A stretch of DNA of 64,000 bases from Caenorhabditis elegans (lineage: Eukaryota; Nematoda; Chromadorea; Rhabditida; Rhabditidae): NCBI RefSeq assembly GCF_000002985.6, contig NC_003283.11, positions 3,162,001 through 3,226,000 of the forward strand, in the 5' to 3' direction. A program made the translations under genes and the position numbers. Under the pieces are notes generated by a model, which did no database searches, had not been told where the DNA came from, and worked only from the letters and a program-made list of their open reading frames with translations. Shown here piece by piece: positions 44,520 to 57,200 of the stretch. Position 1 is the stretch's first letter; each line of letters begins with the position of its first letter.

Positions 44520-45335
44520 GCCAGGGGTGAACGGCAAACGATTTTTTTCCAGCAAATCGGTAAATTGCCGGAATTGAAAATTTCCGGCAAACCGGCAAAT
44601 TGCTGGAATTGAATTTTCCAGCAAGCCGGCAAATTGGAAAATTTCCGGAAAAGGGAAAATTGCCGGAATTGAAAATTTCCAGCAATCCGGCAAATTGTCG
44701 GAATTGGAAATTTCCGGCAAATTGGCAAACTGCTGGTATTGAAAATTTCCGGCAAATCGGCAAAAAATCCCTCTAAAAACTTCCGGCAAATCTGATATCC
44801 GGCAAACGGCAAACCGACAATTTCCGGCGAATCGGCAACTTGCCGGAACTGAAATTTTCCGGCAAATCGGCAAAAAAATCCCTCTAAAAACTTCCGGCAA
44901 ATCTGATATCCGGCAAACGGCAAACCGACAATTTGCCGAAATTAACAATTTCCGGCAAATCGGCAATTTGCCGAATTTGAAAATTTCCAGCAATCCGGGA
45001 AATTGTCGGAATTGGAAATTTCCGGCAAATTGGCAACCTGTCGGAACTGAAATTTCCCGGCAAATCGGCAAAAAAAATCCCTCTAAAAACTTCCGGCAAA
45101 TCTGATATCCGGCAAACGGCAAGCCGGCAAATTGCTGGAATTGAAAATTTCCGGCAAATCGGCAATTCGCTGGAATTGAAAATTTACAACAAATCTGCAA
45201 GTTGCCGAAATTCAAAATTTCCGGCAAATCGGCAAATCGCCAAAATTGAAAATTTCCGGCAAACCGGCAAATTGCCGAAATTGAAAATTTCCAACAAATC
45301 GGTAAATTCCCGAAAATGAAAATTTCCGGCTATCG
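44520..45335. repeat. Large P3 minisatellite array with higher-order repeats
   Basis: About 800 bp of 'ccggcaaatcggcaaattgccggaa' variants. A longer phrase, from 'aaatccctctaaaaacttcc' to 'gatatccggcaaacggcaa', recurs at about 44764, 44876 and 45075, showing duplication of multi-unit blocks. It yields a long Cys/Phe-rich open frame on the minus strand that is a translation artefact of a unit period compatible with one frame. Confidence 0.85.
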
Positions 45336-46260
45336 AATAATGTTCTATCGGGTACTGAATTCTTAATTACCGGCTCTCCTTGATCAGTGACAACAACCCC
45401 GGGGTGGGGGTGTCATAGGCATAATGAGATTGCGTAAGCCAAAAACCGTCCGATTCCTGTTGCAAGGTGGTGATCTGTGGCGGTGGCGGCATTTCTGAAA
45501 GATGATGACCGAGCAACAGGCACCTAATTATGCACCGGACACTGCCTGTAAACTTAACGTGCACACAACACACGTCATACGGTTCGCAGAGGAGCAAACT
45601 TGGCAAGAGACGTGATGTGCTGCCTAAACGCATGGTTTCAGGCTGTCCCATTACGGTTTGATCTACAAAAAATGCGGGAATTTTTTTTCGCCCAAAAACT
45701 GTGACGTCAGCACGTTCTTAACTATGCGAAATGAGTTGAGAACTCCGCCGCATTTTTTGTAGATCTACGTAGATCAAACCGAAATGACACTACGTGCCTA
45801 AAGTGATTGTTTACCGTTATGAGTAACTTCACCTACATCACCTGCAACCAACTCGCTAAATTGTCGATTACACTGTGATCGAATCGTCGGCTTCGCCCTT
45901 TTGTTAGTCAGTATGCTCAGAGCAGAGCTCCGTCACACATTATGATCATCGGGAGGAGTTAATATATTATTATGATGGTCATAGAATTGGCAAAAGCTGA
46001 TGCTGAGGACCTAGAAGCTAGGCATAATTGGCTTTCCACTGTAAAAAACAGTTAATTCTCAAAAATTGAGGTGGGAAAAACTTTCGGCTTCAAGCTTTTT
46101 GGAAATTTTCAATTTTTCGAAAAGAATCTATATAATAGATTTTTCCAAAAAGTGAAAAAAAAAATCCAAAAAATAGTTCTGAAATGTTTCTATATTTTAA
46201 TTGTGGAGCAATTCTACAGACCACAAATGTCGTGAAGAGGAAAACTGAAAAAAGGGTCTT
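45336..46260. other. Unique GC-richer blocks in apx-1 distal upstream, with one P1 copy
   Basis: 45360-45635 and 45815-45990 are unique and clearly less A/T-rich than their surroundings. 45640-45800 is a P1 element (ggctgtcccattacggtttg ... tagatcaaaccgaaatgac). A CACCTG E-box is at 45839-45844. No exon found. Possible regulatory blocks 2.2-2.9 kb before apx-1. Confidence 0.4.
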
Positions 46261-46722
46261 ATTACGGGAACACTAAATTCTGAGAAAACTGCGTATTGCG
46301 CAACATATTTGACGAGCAAAATATCTCGTAGCGAAAACTACAGTAACCCTTTAAATGACTACTGTAGCGCTTGTGTCGATTCACGGTTTCTATCAAAATT
46401 AAGCGAAAAATGAGAAAATAATATGAAGAAACTATGGAAAATAGAATATAGCGCTGTTTTTTTTTTTCGAAAAGTGACAGCGATACCCCATTTTCCATAG
46501 TTTCTTCGTGTTATTTTCTCATTTTTCGCTTAATTTTGATCGAGCCCGTAAATCGACACAAGCGCTACAGTAGTCATTTAAAGAGTTACTGTAGTTTTCG
46601 CTACGAGATATTTTGCGCGTCAAGTATGTTGCACAGTACGCATTCTCAAAATTTTATGTTACCGTAATAAACATTCTAGAACCGTTTTGGAATTTTCGCG
46701 TTGTAAAAATCTGGAAATTCTG
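46261..46722. mobile_element. Complete P2 palindromic element plus about 50-bp shared flank
   Basis: 46261-46668 runs from 'attacgggaacactaaattc' to 'gaattttatgttaccgtaat'-type ends, with arms containing 'caaaatatctcgtagcgaaa' and 'actacagtaa'. The centre is near 46465 between 'ccatagtttcttc' complements. 46669-46722 continues with 'aaacattctagaaccgtttt', which also follows the copy at 49741-50028. Confidence 0.8.
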
Positions 46723-47016
46723 CTATAGGAAAACGCCTTCCTGCCTGCCTGGCTTGAATTAGGGCTTGTGAATTCCCCTCCAAAATGCAGAAAAGAGGCG
46801 GCGGGAGGTAGGCAGCAGGTTTCAGGCAGGCCCTGAAACCTGCCTACTGTCTACCAGAGCCACTGATGTCTCGTTTTGAAGACGATTTGGTAGCAATTCT
46901 GTGTAATTTTTTTAAAAGTTTTACGATTTTTAAGTATAAACTGTAAAATTAACCAAAATTTCAACCAAATTCGCTCAACCGTAAAGTTTGAGTCCACCGA
47001 TAAAATTCGCCACAAT

Positions 47017-47184
47017 CACGTGGTGTCATGGTGTCTCATTTCGGCTTGATCTACAAAAAATGCGGGAGAAGAGGCGCCACGTTCTCAACAGATTTCGTAT
47101 GGTTAAGAACGTGTTGACGTCACATATTTTTGGGCAAAAAATTCCCGCATTTTTGGTAGATCAAACCGTAATGGGATAGCCTGT
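47017..47184. mobile_element. P1 palindromic MITE
   Basis: CACGTGGTGTCATGGTGTCTCAT at the left end; 'gtgttgacgtcacatatttttg' in part; 'ccgtaatgggatagcctg' at the right. Confidence 0.8.
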
Positions 47185-47615
47185 ACAATTTTGACCTTGT
47201 TTATCGCAACTTGTTGCTCGAAACTATGCTCATATACAATAATTTTCGTGTTTATGTGTGTGCCTATGTTCACAGCTGTTTTCACCTCCGCTCTGCGTCT
47301 GCGTCTCTCCGTTTTCTCTCACATACACACACAGTCTTCATTGGGTCCTAGCTGGCTGGTTCGAAAGGGCGGAGCCTCTATCTCGCCGGTTTCCGTGTCT
47401 GCGGCAGCAGTCTGTTTCAATGAGGAGTGCGCGTTGGCCCGAAGAAGACAATTAGAATTCGATTTCTGTGTCTTCTTACTACTCGAAGTGTGTTCGTTTT
47501 TTGATTGGAATATCATATGCCTCTGGCTAATTGCTTTTTTTGCCGGTTTTGTTTCATTCAGTTAGTGTTGTTATCCGTTCCTGTGATTAAAGAAATTCGT
47601 TCCTAATTCCTGTTC

Positions 47616-47793
47616 CACGTGGACTCAAAGTGTCTCATCATTGCGCTTTGATCTACAAAAAGTGCGGGAATTTCCCCCCATTGAAAGTGTGACGTCAGCA
47701 CACTCTTAACCATGCGAAATCAGTTGAAAAGTCTGCGTCTTTTCTCCCGCATTTTTCGAAGATCAAACCAAAATGGGACACTTTGACGCCACG
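47616..47793. mobile_element. P1 palindromic MITE in apx-1 upstream region
   Basis: CACGTGGACTCAAAGTGTCTCAT to 'gggacactttgacgccacg', with 'gtgacgtcagcac' inside. Confidence 0.8.
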
Positions 47794-47831
47794 ATTTTTC
47801 TTGCTCCTCTGTACTTTTTTTGTCACTCAAA

Positions 47832-48093
47832 AGCACGTTCTTAACCATGCGAATTCAGTTTAGAACTCTGCCGCATTTTTTGTAGATCTACGTAGATCAA
47901 ACCAAAATGAGGCACTCTGACGCCACGTGGGGTCAGAGTGTCCCATTTCGGCTTGATCTACGTAGATCTACAAAAAAATGCGGCAAAGTTCTCAACTGAT
48001 TTCGCATTGTTGATAACCTTGCTGACGTCACATTTTTTGGGCAAAAAATTCATTCCCGCATTTTTTGGTAGATCAAACCGTAATGGGACACGC
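47832..48093. mobile_element. Two head-to-tail P1 pieces sharing one CACGTG end
   Basis: 47832-47930 is a right half ending 'ctctgacgccacgtgg'. 47926-48093 is a near-complete copy starting at the same CACGTG and ending 'ccgtaatgggacacgcc'. The junction is a single shared terminus. Confidence 0.75.
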
Positions 48094-48180
48094 CTCGCTT
48101 TGAAGTCATATAACAGTTTTTCCCCCCTGCTCTTCAATACTTTTCAAGCTTGAATCGACCTCATTTTTCAGTTTTCCATT

Positions 48181-48190
48181 AATTTTCCAG
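48181..48190 (+). promoter_or_regulatory. Candidate SL1 trans-splice acceptor of apx-1
   Basis: AATTTTCCAG lies 38 nt before the ATG with no upstream exon apparent. Confidence 0.4.
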
Positions 48191-48228
48191 GTTCTTTCAC
48201 CCGCCCTTCTAGCACACGATCCTGTACT

Positions 48229-51200
48229 ATGACTAACTTCTCTTCCCTTCTCACCACCATCTTCCTCTGCATCATCAGCTCCGCGACCGGCTCCGGAACC
48301 ATCGAGCTGCTCATCTCATCCCCACAAACCGTGCTCGTCGAGCCGACGGTGTGCGCGAATTTCGAATGCGCGGCACCCGATGATCTATCGTTGGCGCGAA
48401 AAGTTCAACGAAGAGTTCCTCTCCGCTTCGGCACCGGACAATATCACGGAGAAGCCCGCGAACGCATTGATCTTCACCTCAAAATTATCGAACCAACGAG
48501 TAATGGTAGGTTTCAAAGGAAAAAGAGCCCACACTTCCTCTTGCTCTCCTTGTGTTGTTTGATGGTGACCCGTGGTGATAAGATAGTGTGACAAGTGTTA
48601 TCAGATGGACTGCTAGTGGTCTTTGCAACGGTTGTTACCGGCCCGGGGCCGGGCCGGCCTTTACGGAAAATTTTAAATCTATTTTTCAGGAAAAATCGGA
48701 AAAAAATGTTCAAAAAAAATTGGAAACCATATAAATTTATTCCAGAATGAAGAAAAATGACTGAAATTTTGAGCAGTTTTTCAAAAAATCAACAAAAAAA
48801 TTGTTTCGAAAAATTTGAAAATTTTAATTTTTAGTTTTTAAAAAATCGAAAAAAATTTTTTTGACCAAAAACAACATTTCTTGTTTCAAATTTGGACCAA
48901 AAATACAAAAATCAGATTTCTCCGAAAAAAAAACCCTAAAAAAAAAGAAATTTTAGATTTTTTGATCATACCAATTGAAACATAACAATTTGGTCCAAAA
49001 AACGATAAAAAACCAAAAAATTAATTTTTTTTGTTTAAAAAAAAAAATAAAAATTCCATTTTTGCAAAAAAAAAAAACCAAAAATTCCATTTTTGCCAAA
49101 AAAGAACAAAAACCCATTTTTGCCAGAAGAAAACCAAAAAAAATCCATTTTTGTCCATAAAAATACCAAAAAACCCCCTAAAAATGCATTTTTTGCCAAA
49201 AAAAAAAACCGAGAAATCAATATTTTACCAAAAAACCAAAGAATTCATTTTTTGCAAAAAAAAAAACCAAAAAAAAAATCCATTTTTGCCAAAACAAAAA
49301 CGAAAAAAAATCAATTTTCTTTGTCCATAAAAAAACCAAAAAAAAACCAAAAAAAAATCCATTTTTGCCAAAACAAAACAAAGAAATTATTTTTGGCAAA
49401 AAAACACCAAAAATTCCATTTTTGCAAAAAACAAAACCCCAAAAAAAAAGCATTCTTGCCGGAAATCCCAAAAAAGAAACCAAAAAAATCCATTTTTGCC
49501 AAAAAAAAAAACCGAAAATTCCATATTTGCAAAAAAAAAAAATTTTTTGTCCATTAAAAAAACAAAAAAAACCATTTTTTGCCAAAAAAAAACCGAGAAA
49601 TCAATTTTTGCAAAAAAAAAAACAAAAAAAAAATTTTTTTTTGCCAAAACATAATCGAAAAAAAAATTTATTTTTGCCAGAAAAAACCAAAAAAAAAAAA
49701 AAAAAAAACGGCAGCCCTGCTTCAGAAAAGTCAAAATTACGAGAAACACTCAAAAATCTGAGAATGCGTATTGCACAACATATTTGACGCGCAAAATATC
49801 TCGTAGCGAAAACTACAGTATCCCCCCTTTAAATTACTACTGTAGCGCCGCTGGTGTCGATTTACGGGCTTAATTTTGATATCCGATCAAAAATCGGGCT
49901 CGTAAATCGACACAAGCGCTACAGTAGTCATTAACAGGATTACTGTAGTTTTCGGTACGACGAGATATTTTGCGCGCGTCAAATATGTTGTGCAGTACGC
50001 ATTCTCAAAATTTTATGTTACCGTAATAAACATTCTAGAACCGTTTTAAAATTTTCGCGTTGTAAAAATCTGGAAATTCTTCTTTTTCCAGAAATTCTCG
50101 CCCTCCAACACCACCGTCCTGCCGCCGATACGGAATGGAACTCCGACGCTCCGATCGTCATCGAGACCTCTCGTGGCTTCAACGTGACGGTTCAACTGCG
50201 GAATTTGTGCAGCTCGTGAGCATTTTTTTTTCGGAAAAAAAATTCCGAAAAGTAGCCAAAAATTCCAGAAACTACCACGGAAAACGCTGCAATCGATATT
50301 GTATCGCGAATGCGAAGCTTCACTGGGAGTGCTCAACACACGGAGTCCGCCGATGCTCCGCCGGATGGTCTGGTGAAGATTGTTCAAATCGTGGGTGATG
50401 GAATTCTGCGTATTGGGCAGCATATTTGACGCGCAGCAAAATATCTCAAAACTACAGTAATTGACTACTGTAGCGCTGGGGTCGATTTACGGGCAAAAAA
50501 ATGGAGCCCGTAAATCGACACAAGCTTTTTATCTGAGAAGAATTCTGCGTATTGCACAACATATTTGACGCGCAAAATATATATTGAAAACTACAGTAAT
50601 CCTTTAAATGACAACTGTAGTGTCGATTTACGGGCTCCTCAAAACGAGCCCGTAAATCGACACTACAGTAGCTATTTAAAGAATTACTGTAGTTTTCGCT
50701 ACGAGATATTTGCGCGTCAATTCTCCAACTAGTTTCGATCCATTAACCCCCCCCCCCCCCCCCTAGCTTCCGCCGCCGCCGCCGCCGCCGCTTTTTCACA
50801 CATACACATCTGGTCAATTGACAAGTTGGGTGGGGTGATGATTATTTGGCGGCACTCTCAGAGATCAAAAGAATTGTGCGCGAAATAGGAGGCGTGTCGC
50901 GGCGGCGACGACGACGTTTCGATTGAAAAATGATTGAACGGTTTTATTTTTGGGAATTTCCTGTGAAAATTGCCATTTTATGCTTTTTGGGGGGTTTTTC
51001 GCGATTTTTTTCCGATTTTCATTTTATGGAAAAATTGCGCCTGTCGAATAAAATTATAATAATTTTCAAATTGGGCCTAATTTTTCAATACTTTGAACCA
51101 GGGGCGGGCGGCTAAATGCCGGTATACCGATTTGCCGGAAATTGCCGATTTGCCCGAAGTTTTCATTTTCGACAATTTGTCGATTTGCCGGAAATTTTCA

Positions 51201-54200
51201 ATTCCGGCAATTTGCCGATTTCCTCGAAATATTGAATTCCGGCAAATTGCCGATTTCCCCGAAATTTTCAATTCCGGCAAATTGCCGATTTTCCTGAATT
51301 TTTCAATTACGGTTAATTGCCGTTTTGTGCCGGAAGTTTTGATACTTGACAAATTTGCCGAATTGCCGGAAATTTTCGATTCCAGCAATTTTCCGATTTG
51401 CCTGAAATTTTCGATTCCAGCAATTTTCCGATTTGCCTGAAATTTTCAAATTCGACAATTTGCCGATTTGCCGGAAATTGTCATTCTCGGCATATCGCCG
51501 ATTTGCCGGATATTTTGATATTCGCCAAATTGCCGCTTTGCCGGAAATTTCCAATTCTGGCGATTTTCCGATTTGTCGGAAATTTTCATTTTCGGTAAAT
51601 TGCCGATTTGACGGAAATTTTCCAGTCCGTCAATTTGCCGATTTGCCGAAAATTTTCATTTCCGGCAAATTGCCGATTTACCGGAAATTTTCAATTCCGG
51701 CAAATGGCCAATTTCCCAGAAATTTTCAATTCCGGCAATTTACCGATTTGTTGCAAATTTTCAATTCCGGCAATTCGTCGATTTGCCGATTTTCCGGAAA
51801 AATCGTTTGTGGCCCACATCTGCATTGAACACTGTCATCGCTCATTTTTGACAGCTTTTCAAACCTTCTCATTACAAAATTCGGTAGTTTTGGGGGCAAG
51901 TTTGCGTCTAAAACGAATTTTTACCGGGTTTTCTTGCAAATTTGGGCCAGAAGCTCGTACTTCGAATTTTTGTAAATTTAGTCCATTTACCCTAGAACCA
52001 CCACCACCACCACAAGCACACCACACAATTTTGATGGACAAGGTTAATGCGGTGGTGGTGGCGGTAGAAAGTGGCAAGCGGAGTAAGAAAATGGGGAGAA
52101 AAGACAACACACACACACACACAGTTAGTTTTCCAATTAGTGAGACACACGAGTGTCAACCCAATTAACCTCGATCCTGAATCTCCGCGACGAAATGAAT
52201 TTCTGAGCGATTTTGGAGAGAATTTGGACAACGAAAATTGAATTCCGGGGAGATTTTCCCCGATTCTGAGAGCCTTTTTCGAAGCCGCCCGAAATTGGCG
52301 AAAATTTCAAAAACCGGCAAATGTCGAACTCGCTCGCGGTGTTGCCGAAAATTTCAGAAACCGGCAAGTGCCGAAATTGCCGAAAATTTCAAAAACCGGC
52401 AATTGTCCGAAATTGCCGGTTGTCGAAAATTTCAAAAATCGGCAAATGCTGAAATTGCCGAAAATTTCAAAGCCGGCAAAAGGGCGAAATTGCCCGTTGC
52501 CGGATATTTCAAAAACCGGAAAATTTCGAAATTCGAAATTGCTGGCAGTTGCCAAAAATTTCTAAAATCGGCAGATGCGGAAATTGCCGGTTGCCGACAG
52601 TTTCAAAAACCGGCAAATGTCGAAGTTGCCGGTTGCCGAAAATTTAAAAATTGGCGAAAGGGCGAAATTGCCGGTTGCCGTAAGTTTCAAAATCCGGCAA
52701 ATGCCCGACATTGCCTGTTTCCGAAAATGCCATAAACCGGCAAATGCCCGAAATTGCCGGACATTTTCGATTTCCACGCAGTTCTGGTCCAGGTGTGTGC
52801 CAAAGCGTGTGCTAATTGTAAAAAGTACAGGTGTTTGCACACGAGCCCGCTCTACTAATTGGATTAGGTCATCATCGTCATCTAGAATTGTTAGATAAAT
52901 AGTGGCATAGTTTTGACAAGTTACATCAGAGGAGTAGTGATGATGGCAGCAGGTGGTGCTAATTGTGATTCTTGTGTGCGGTTTTCTGGTCGGTCAGGCA
53001 ACAAGTATTTCAGCCTTAAAGCCATGGATGTGCGGCAAATTTTGAAATTTTGCCGAGCTTGGAAAACGGCAAATTTGGCAAATTTTCCGAACGCCCAGTG
53101 GAGCACTTTGACCTAGAAAAAGTGGATCTGAAATTGCTTTCAGTGAATTTTTTTCACTACTTTGAAAGTTCACAAAACTCAAAACATCCAAACCCCTGGT
53201 TTTCAGTGAAAAATTCGAATTTTTTTCTCGAATAACTGGACCAATTTTCAGCGATCTGCGCCGGCGGTTGCAGCAATCGTGGCAGATGTGTGGCACCGAA
53301 CCAATGCTCGTGCGCCGACGGATTCAACGGAACTCGCTGTGAGCAGTGCCTACCACGCGCGGGATGTGTCAACGGAGACTGTGTTAACGAGACGCCGAAC
53401 ACGTGCAAGTGTAGAGACGGTTTTATTGGTGATCGGTGTGATATTGGTAGGCGTAGAAAAAATTACTGGAAAAAAAATTAAAAAAAAAAAAACGGAAAAT
53501 TCAACATTTTTTGCAAAAAATGCAGAAAACCCTATTAATATGGCCGGAAAACACGAAAAAAATCGTAAACAATTTTGAAAAATTCTAAAAATGTAATTTT
53601 GAGCATATGGGCATTTGGAGCAAAACATTAATTTTTTTACCGGAAAAATATTGAAAATTTGATAGTTTTCGGGAAATTTCCATTTTTTTTCCAAGTTCTT
53701 TAAAAAATTTTAAATTCTAAAAAAAATCTAACTTTTCTAAGTTTTTTTCCGAAAAAATTAAAAAAAAAATTAACATTACCTTATTTCAAATGTCTCTTTT
53801 GCCAAAAAATGTCTGAAAATTTGCACTTTTTTAATCAAAAAGTCGAAAACACTGTAAAAATGAAAAAAAAACCGAATAAAATATTTGAAAAAATTCAAAA
53901 ATTTTCAATTTTAAAGCATTTGGAGCAAAAACAATTTTTTTAACCGAAAAAAACTGAAAATTCAATGGTTTTCGGGAAATTTTCACTTAAATTTTACCGA
54001 TTTTCCTTGCTTTTTTCTCTAAAAAGCACCCAAAATTTTAAATAAAATCTAAATTTACAGATTTTTTGTTTTTAAATGTTGAAAATATTCGGATTTTCCT
54101 GGTTAAACAAAACCTTTAAAAAAAAAGAAATTTTTTCTGAATTTTCAGAGATTTTTTTCCAAAAAAATTAGAAAGTTTAACATTAATTGAAAAAAATTTC

Positions 54201-57200
54201 TGAAAATTTGGAAATTTTTGTATCAAAAAATTAAGAAAACGCGAAATCGAATATTAAAAAAAAATTTAAAAATATTTCATTTTGGAGCATTTGGAGCAAA
54301 AAATTAATTTTTTTTTCGGAAAAATATTGAAAATTTAAATTTTCCGATTTTCCTGGTTTTTTTCTTTAAAATACGCCGAAAAAAAACAGTAAATTTAAAT
54401 TCTAAACAAAATCTGAATTTTCAGAGATTATTCCCGAAAAAATTTTTAATTTTGGAGCATTTGGAGCAAAAAGTCCAACCTTGAACCTGAAAATTATAAA
54501 AATTGGGGAAATTCTCAAGATTTCTGCACAATTTTTTTCAAATTTTTCTGATTTTCCTAACTGTTTTCTTTAAAAAACACCGAAAAAAAAAACATCAAAA
54601 AAAAAAAAAATAAATTCCCAATTTTTCCAATTTCCAGACATCAAAATCTGCTCTCTCGAAAAACCGTGTGCAAACGGTGGAATCTGTTCAATTGACTCGT
54701 CATCGTCGACCGGCTACAAATGTCATTGCCCATTCGAATTCGTCGGCTCTCAATGCAAAACACCGCTGAGCAAAGTTCGGTGCTCCGCGGAGCACGTTTG
54801 TAAGAATGGTTCGTTGTTGGCTTCTTGTTGTTCGTTCGCGTCGAGAACACTGCAACTTTTTCCTCACGAGGGACGAGGAAAAGTGGTTTCTAGGCCATGG
54901 CCGAGGAGCAAGTTTCAGCGGTCTTTTATCTTGCCTTGTTTTCCGCCTGTGTTCTTTCGTTTTCCTTTTGCCGTTTTTTCTTATTAAAACTGATAAATAA
55001 ATATTTTTTGCAGATGCTAAAACAATTTCCAAGTAAAAAAATTATGTTATCAGTCGGCAAGTAGCGGTGAAAGTGGGCATTGTAATATGATGGATTACGG
55101 GAATACAAAACCCAATCTTTTTCCCAAACATGATACCTATGCTGCTTAGATGCTGAAAGTACCTGATTTTCATAACGAGACCGCTGAAAAAGTTCTGAGG
55201 TTTTCAAAATTCAACTTTTTTGGTGAAAAAGTCGAGATTTTCGCACAAAAAGTCGAGTTTTGAAAATCTCAAAACTTTTCAGCGGTCTCGTTATAAAAAT
55301 CAGGTAGTTTCAGCCTCTAAGCAGAATATATACCATGTTTCAGAAAAAGTTTGGGTTTTTTATTCCCGTAATCCATCAAATTACATTGCCCACTTTCACC
55401 GCTACTTGCCGACTGATAACATAATTTTTTTACTTGGAAATTATTTTAGCATCTGCAAAAAATATTTATTTATCAGTTTTAATAAGAAAAAACGGCAAAA
55501 GGCTGTGAAAACCGAAGGAAAACAGGCGGAAAACGAAGCAAGATAAATGGCCGCTGAAACTTGTCGGCCCCTCGGCCATGGCCTAGAAACCACTTTTCCT
55601 CGTCCCTCGTGAGGAAAAAGTTGCAGTGGAGAAGGAAAATTGATGGGAAAGGAGATTCGCGCGAGGAAGGGGATCTGTGGAAATTTTTCGATTAAAAAAA
55701 AAAAATGCACAAAAATTAAATTTGAAAAAAAAAAAACTAAAAAAAGAAAAATATTAAATTCTACGCTATTTTTCGAAAAATCAAAAATTTTTTCGAAATA
55801 CCGCAAAAAGAAAAATCAAAAAAGAAACATTTTAGTTTTTTTCAAAAAAATTGTTGTATTATTTTTCATCAACAAAACTTTATATATAAATTAAATTTTT
55901 TTTTTCACATTTTCTAAATTTTTTGTTTGATTTTTCTGTTTTCCGGAAAATCGAAATTTCAAAAAAAAATCGTTTTCGATATGTCGAAAAGTAGCTAAAA
56001 ATTTGACATTTTTTCAGAAAAGAATTATATATTTTTTCCATTAAAATGAACAAAATTTGGTAAATATTCAATTGTTATTGTTAATTTTTGTCAATTTTTT
56101 CGATTTTCCGATATTTTTCGAAAAAAAAAAGCTTCAAAATTTATTTTTGGCCATTTTTCTTTTTTTTTTAAGATTTTCAACAAAATTTTTGGTTTTTCGG
56201 AAATTCGAAAAACAAAAAATATTCGATTAAACACTATTTTTTCATTTTTCGATATTTTCTCTTTTTCAATAGCAAAAACAAAAAAAGATTTAAAAAATAA
56301 TTTTTTTTTTTGCTTTTTTTTTCAGGAAAATCAAACAAAAAAAAAGTTTTTTAAACTTATTTCGATGTTTTTCGAGGGAAAATCGAAAAAAAAAACATTT
56401 AAAAAATCACCATAAAATATGATTTTTCAAAAAAATTAAATTTTGTTTATGATGCTGCTGCGATGATGCGAAAACAAAAATTTCTTCTTCTATAAATAAG
56501 AAAAAAACCAAAATTTTAAGCTAATTTTTTAAAAATCTAAGGTTTTTTTGACGCGGTGTCAGAGTGTCCCACATTTCGGTTTGATCTACGTAGATCTATG
56601 ATTAAAAACGTGCTGACGTCACATTTTTTGTAGATCAAATCGTAATGGGACAGCCCCTGGCACCGCGTGGAATTTCTGAAAATCAAAAAAAAAATCGATC
56701 GAAAACGATACATTTTGAATTTTTGATTTTTTTGAAAATCGAAAAAAAAATTTTTCACAGATCTACTTCCCATTAGTTCCCCTTTTCGCGTGGGGTCTCT
56801 CTCTCTGTTCTTCGCCTCCTCTTCGTTTCCCTATTGACATGCAAATTTTACTACTCCTACTCTCACACACACACACACCACTAACACAATCATATCTGAT
56901 CATAAAATATATATGAATAAAACAATGGAAACACTCACAAAATATTTTATAGGAGGCGCTTGCATCTCAATGGACGACACAAATATTCAGTGCAAGTGCC
57001 GTCGCGGATTTTCGGGAAAATTCTGTGAAATTGGAAATCACGGGGATTGCTCGGCGATGCGGTGCTCCGCCGGAGAGACGTGCCAAATTAGTGGAGATTT
57101 TGCGATTTGTGTGGAAAATGATGAGCTACTACTGACAACTAATAAGCCTGCTGAAACGACGAAAAGCGTTGAAAAATGGAGAGAACCCCGAAAAACGGCG

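Larger units (their letters stand above)
47185..48180 (+). promoter_or_regulatory. apx-1 proximal upstream region, interrupted by P1 MITEs
   Basis: 47280-47480 is unique and GC-richer (tctcgccggtttccgtgtct, cggcagcagtctg) with CT-rich runs, and is a good promoter or enhancer candidate. 47616-47793 is a P1 copy. 47832-48093 is a further P1 pair, ending only 135 bp before the ATG. Confidence 0.45.

Noticed and set aside
44451-45227. Long minus-strand open frame (about 258 codons, Cys/Phe/Pro repeats)
   Set aside because: It is read entirely from the P3 minisatellite; the repeat unit happens to keep one frame open. The same artefact appears at 51093-51828 and 52238-52735.
47418-47425. CTGTTTCA, the upstream motif of C. 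elegans piRNA genes
   Set aside because: A single 8-mer without the flanking context, and piRNA clusters are on chromosome IV; chance match.
49030-49790. Lys-rich (plus) and Phe-rich (minus) open frames
   Set aside because: Products of poly-A/poly-T reiteration in apx-1 intron 1; no codon variety or splice logic. The same holds for 57400-58550.
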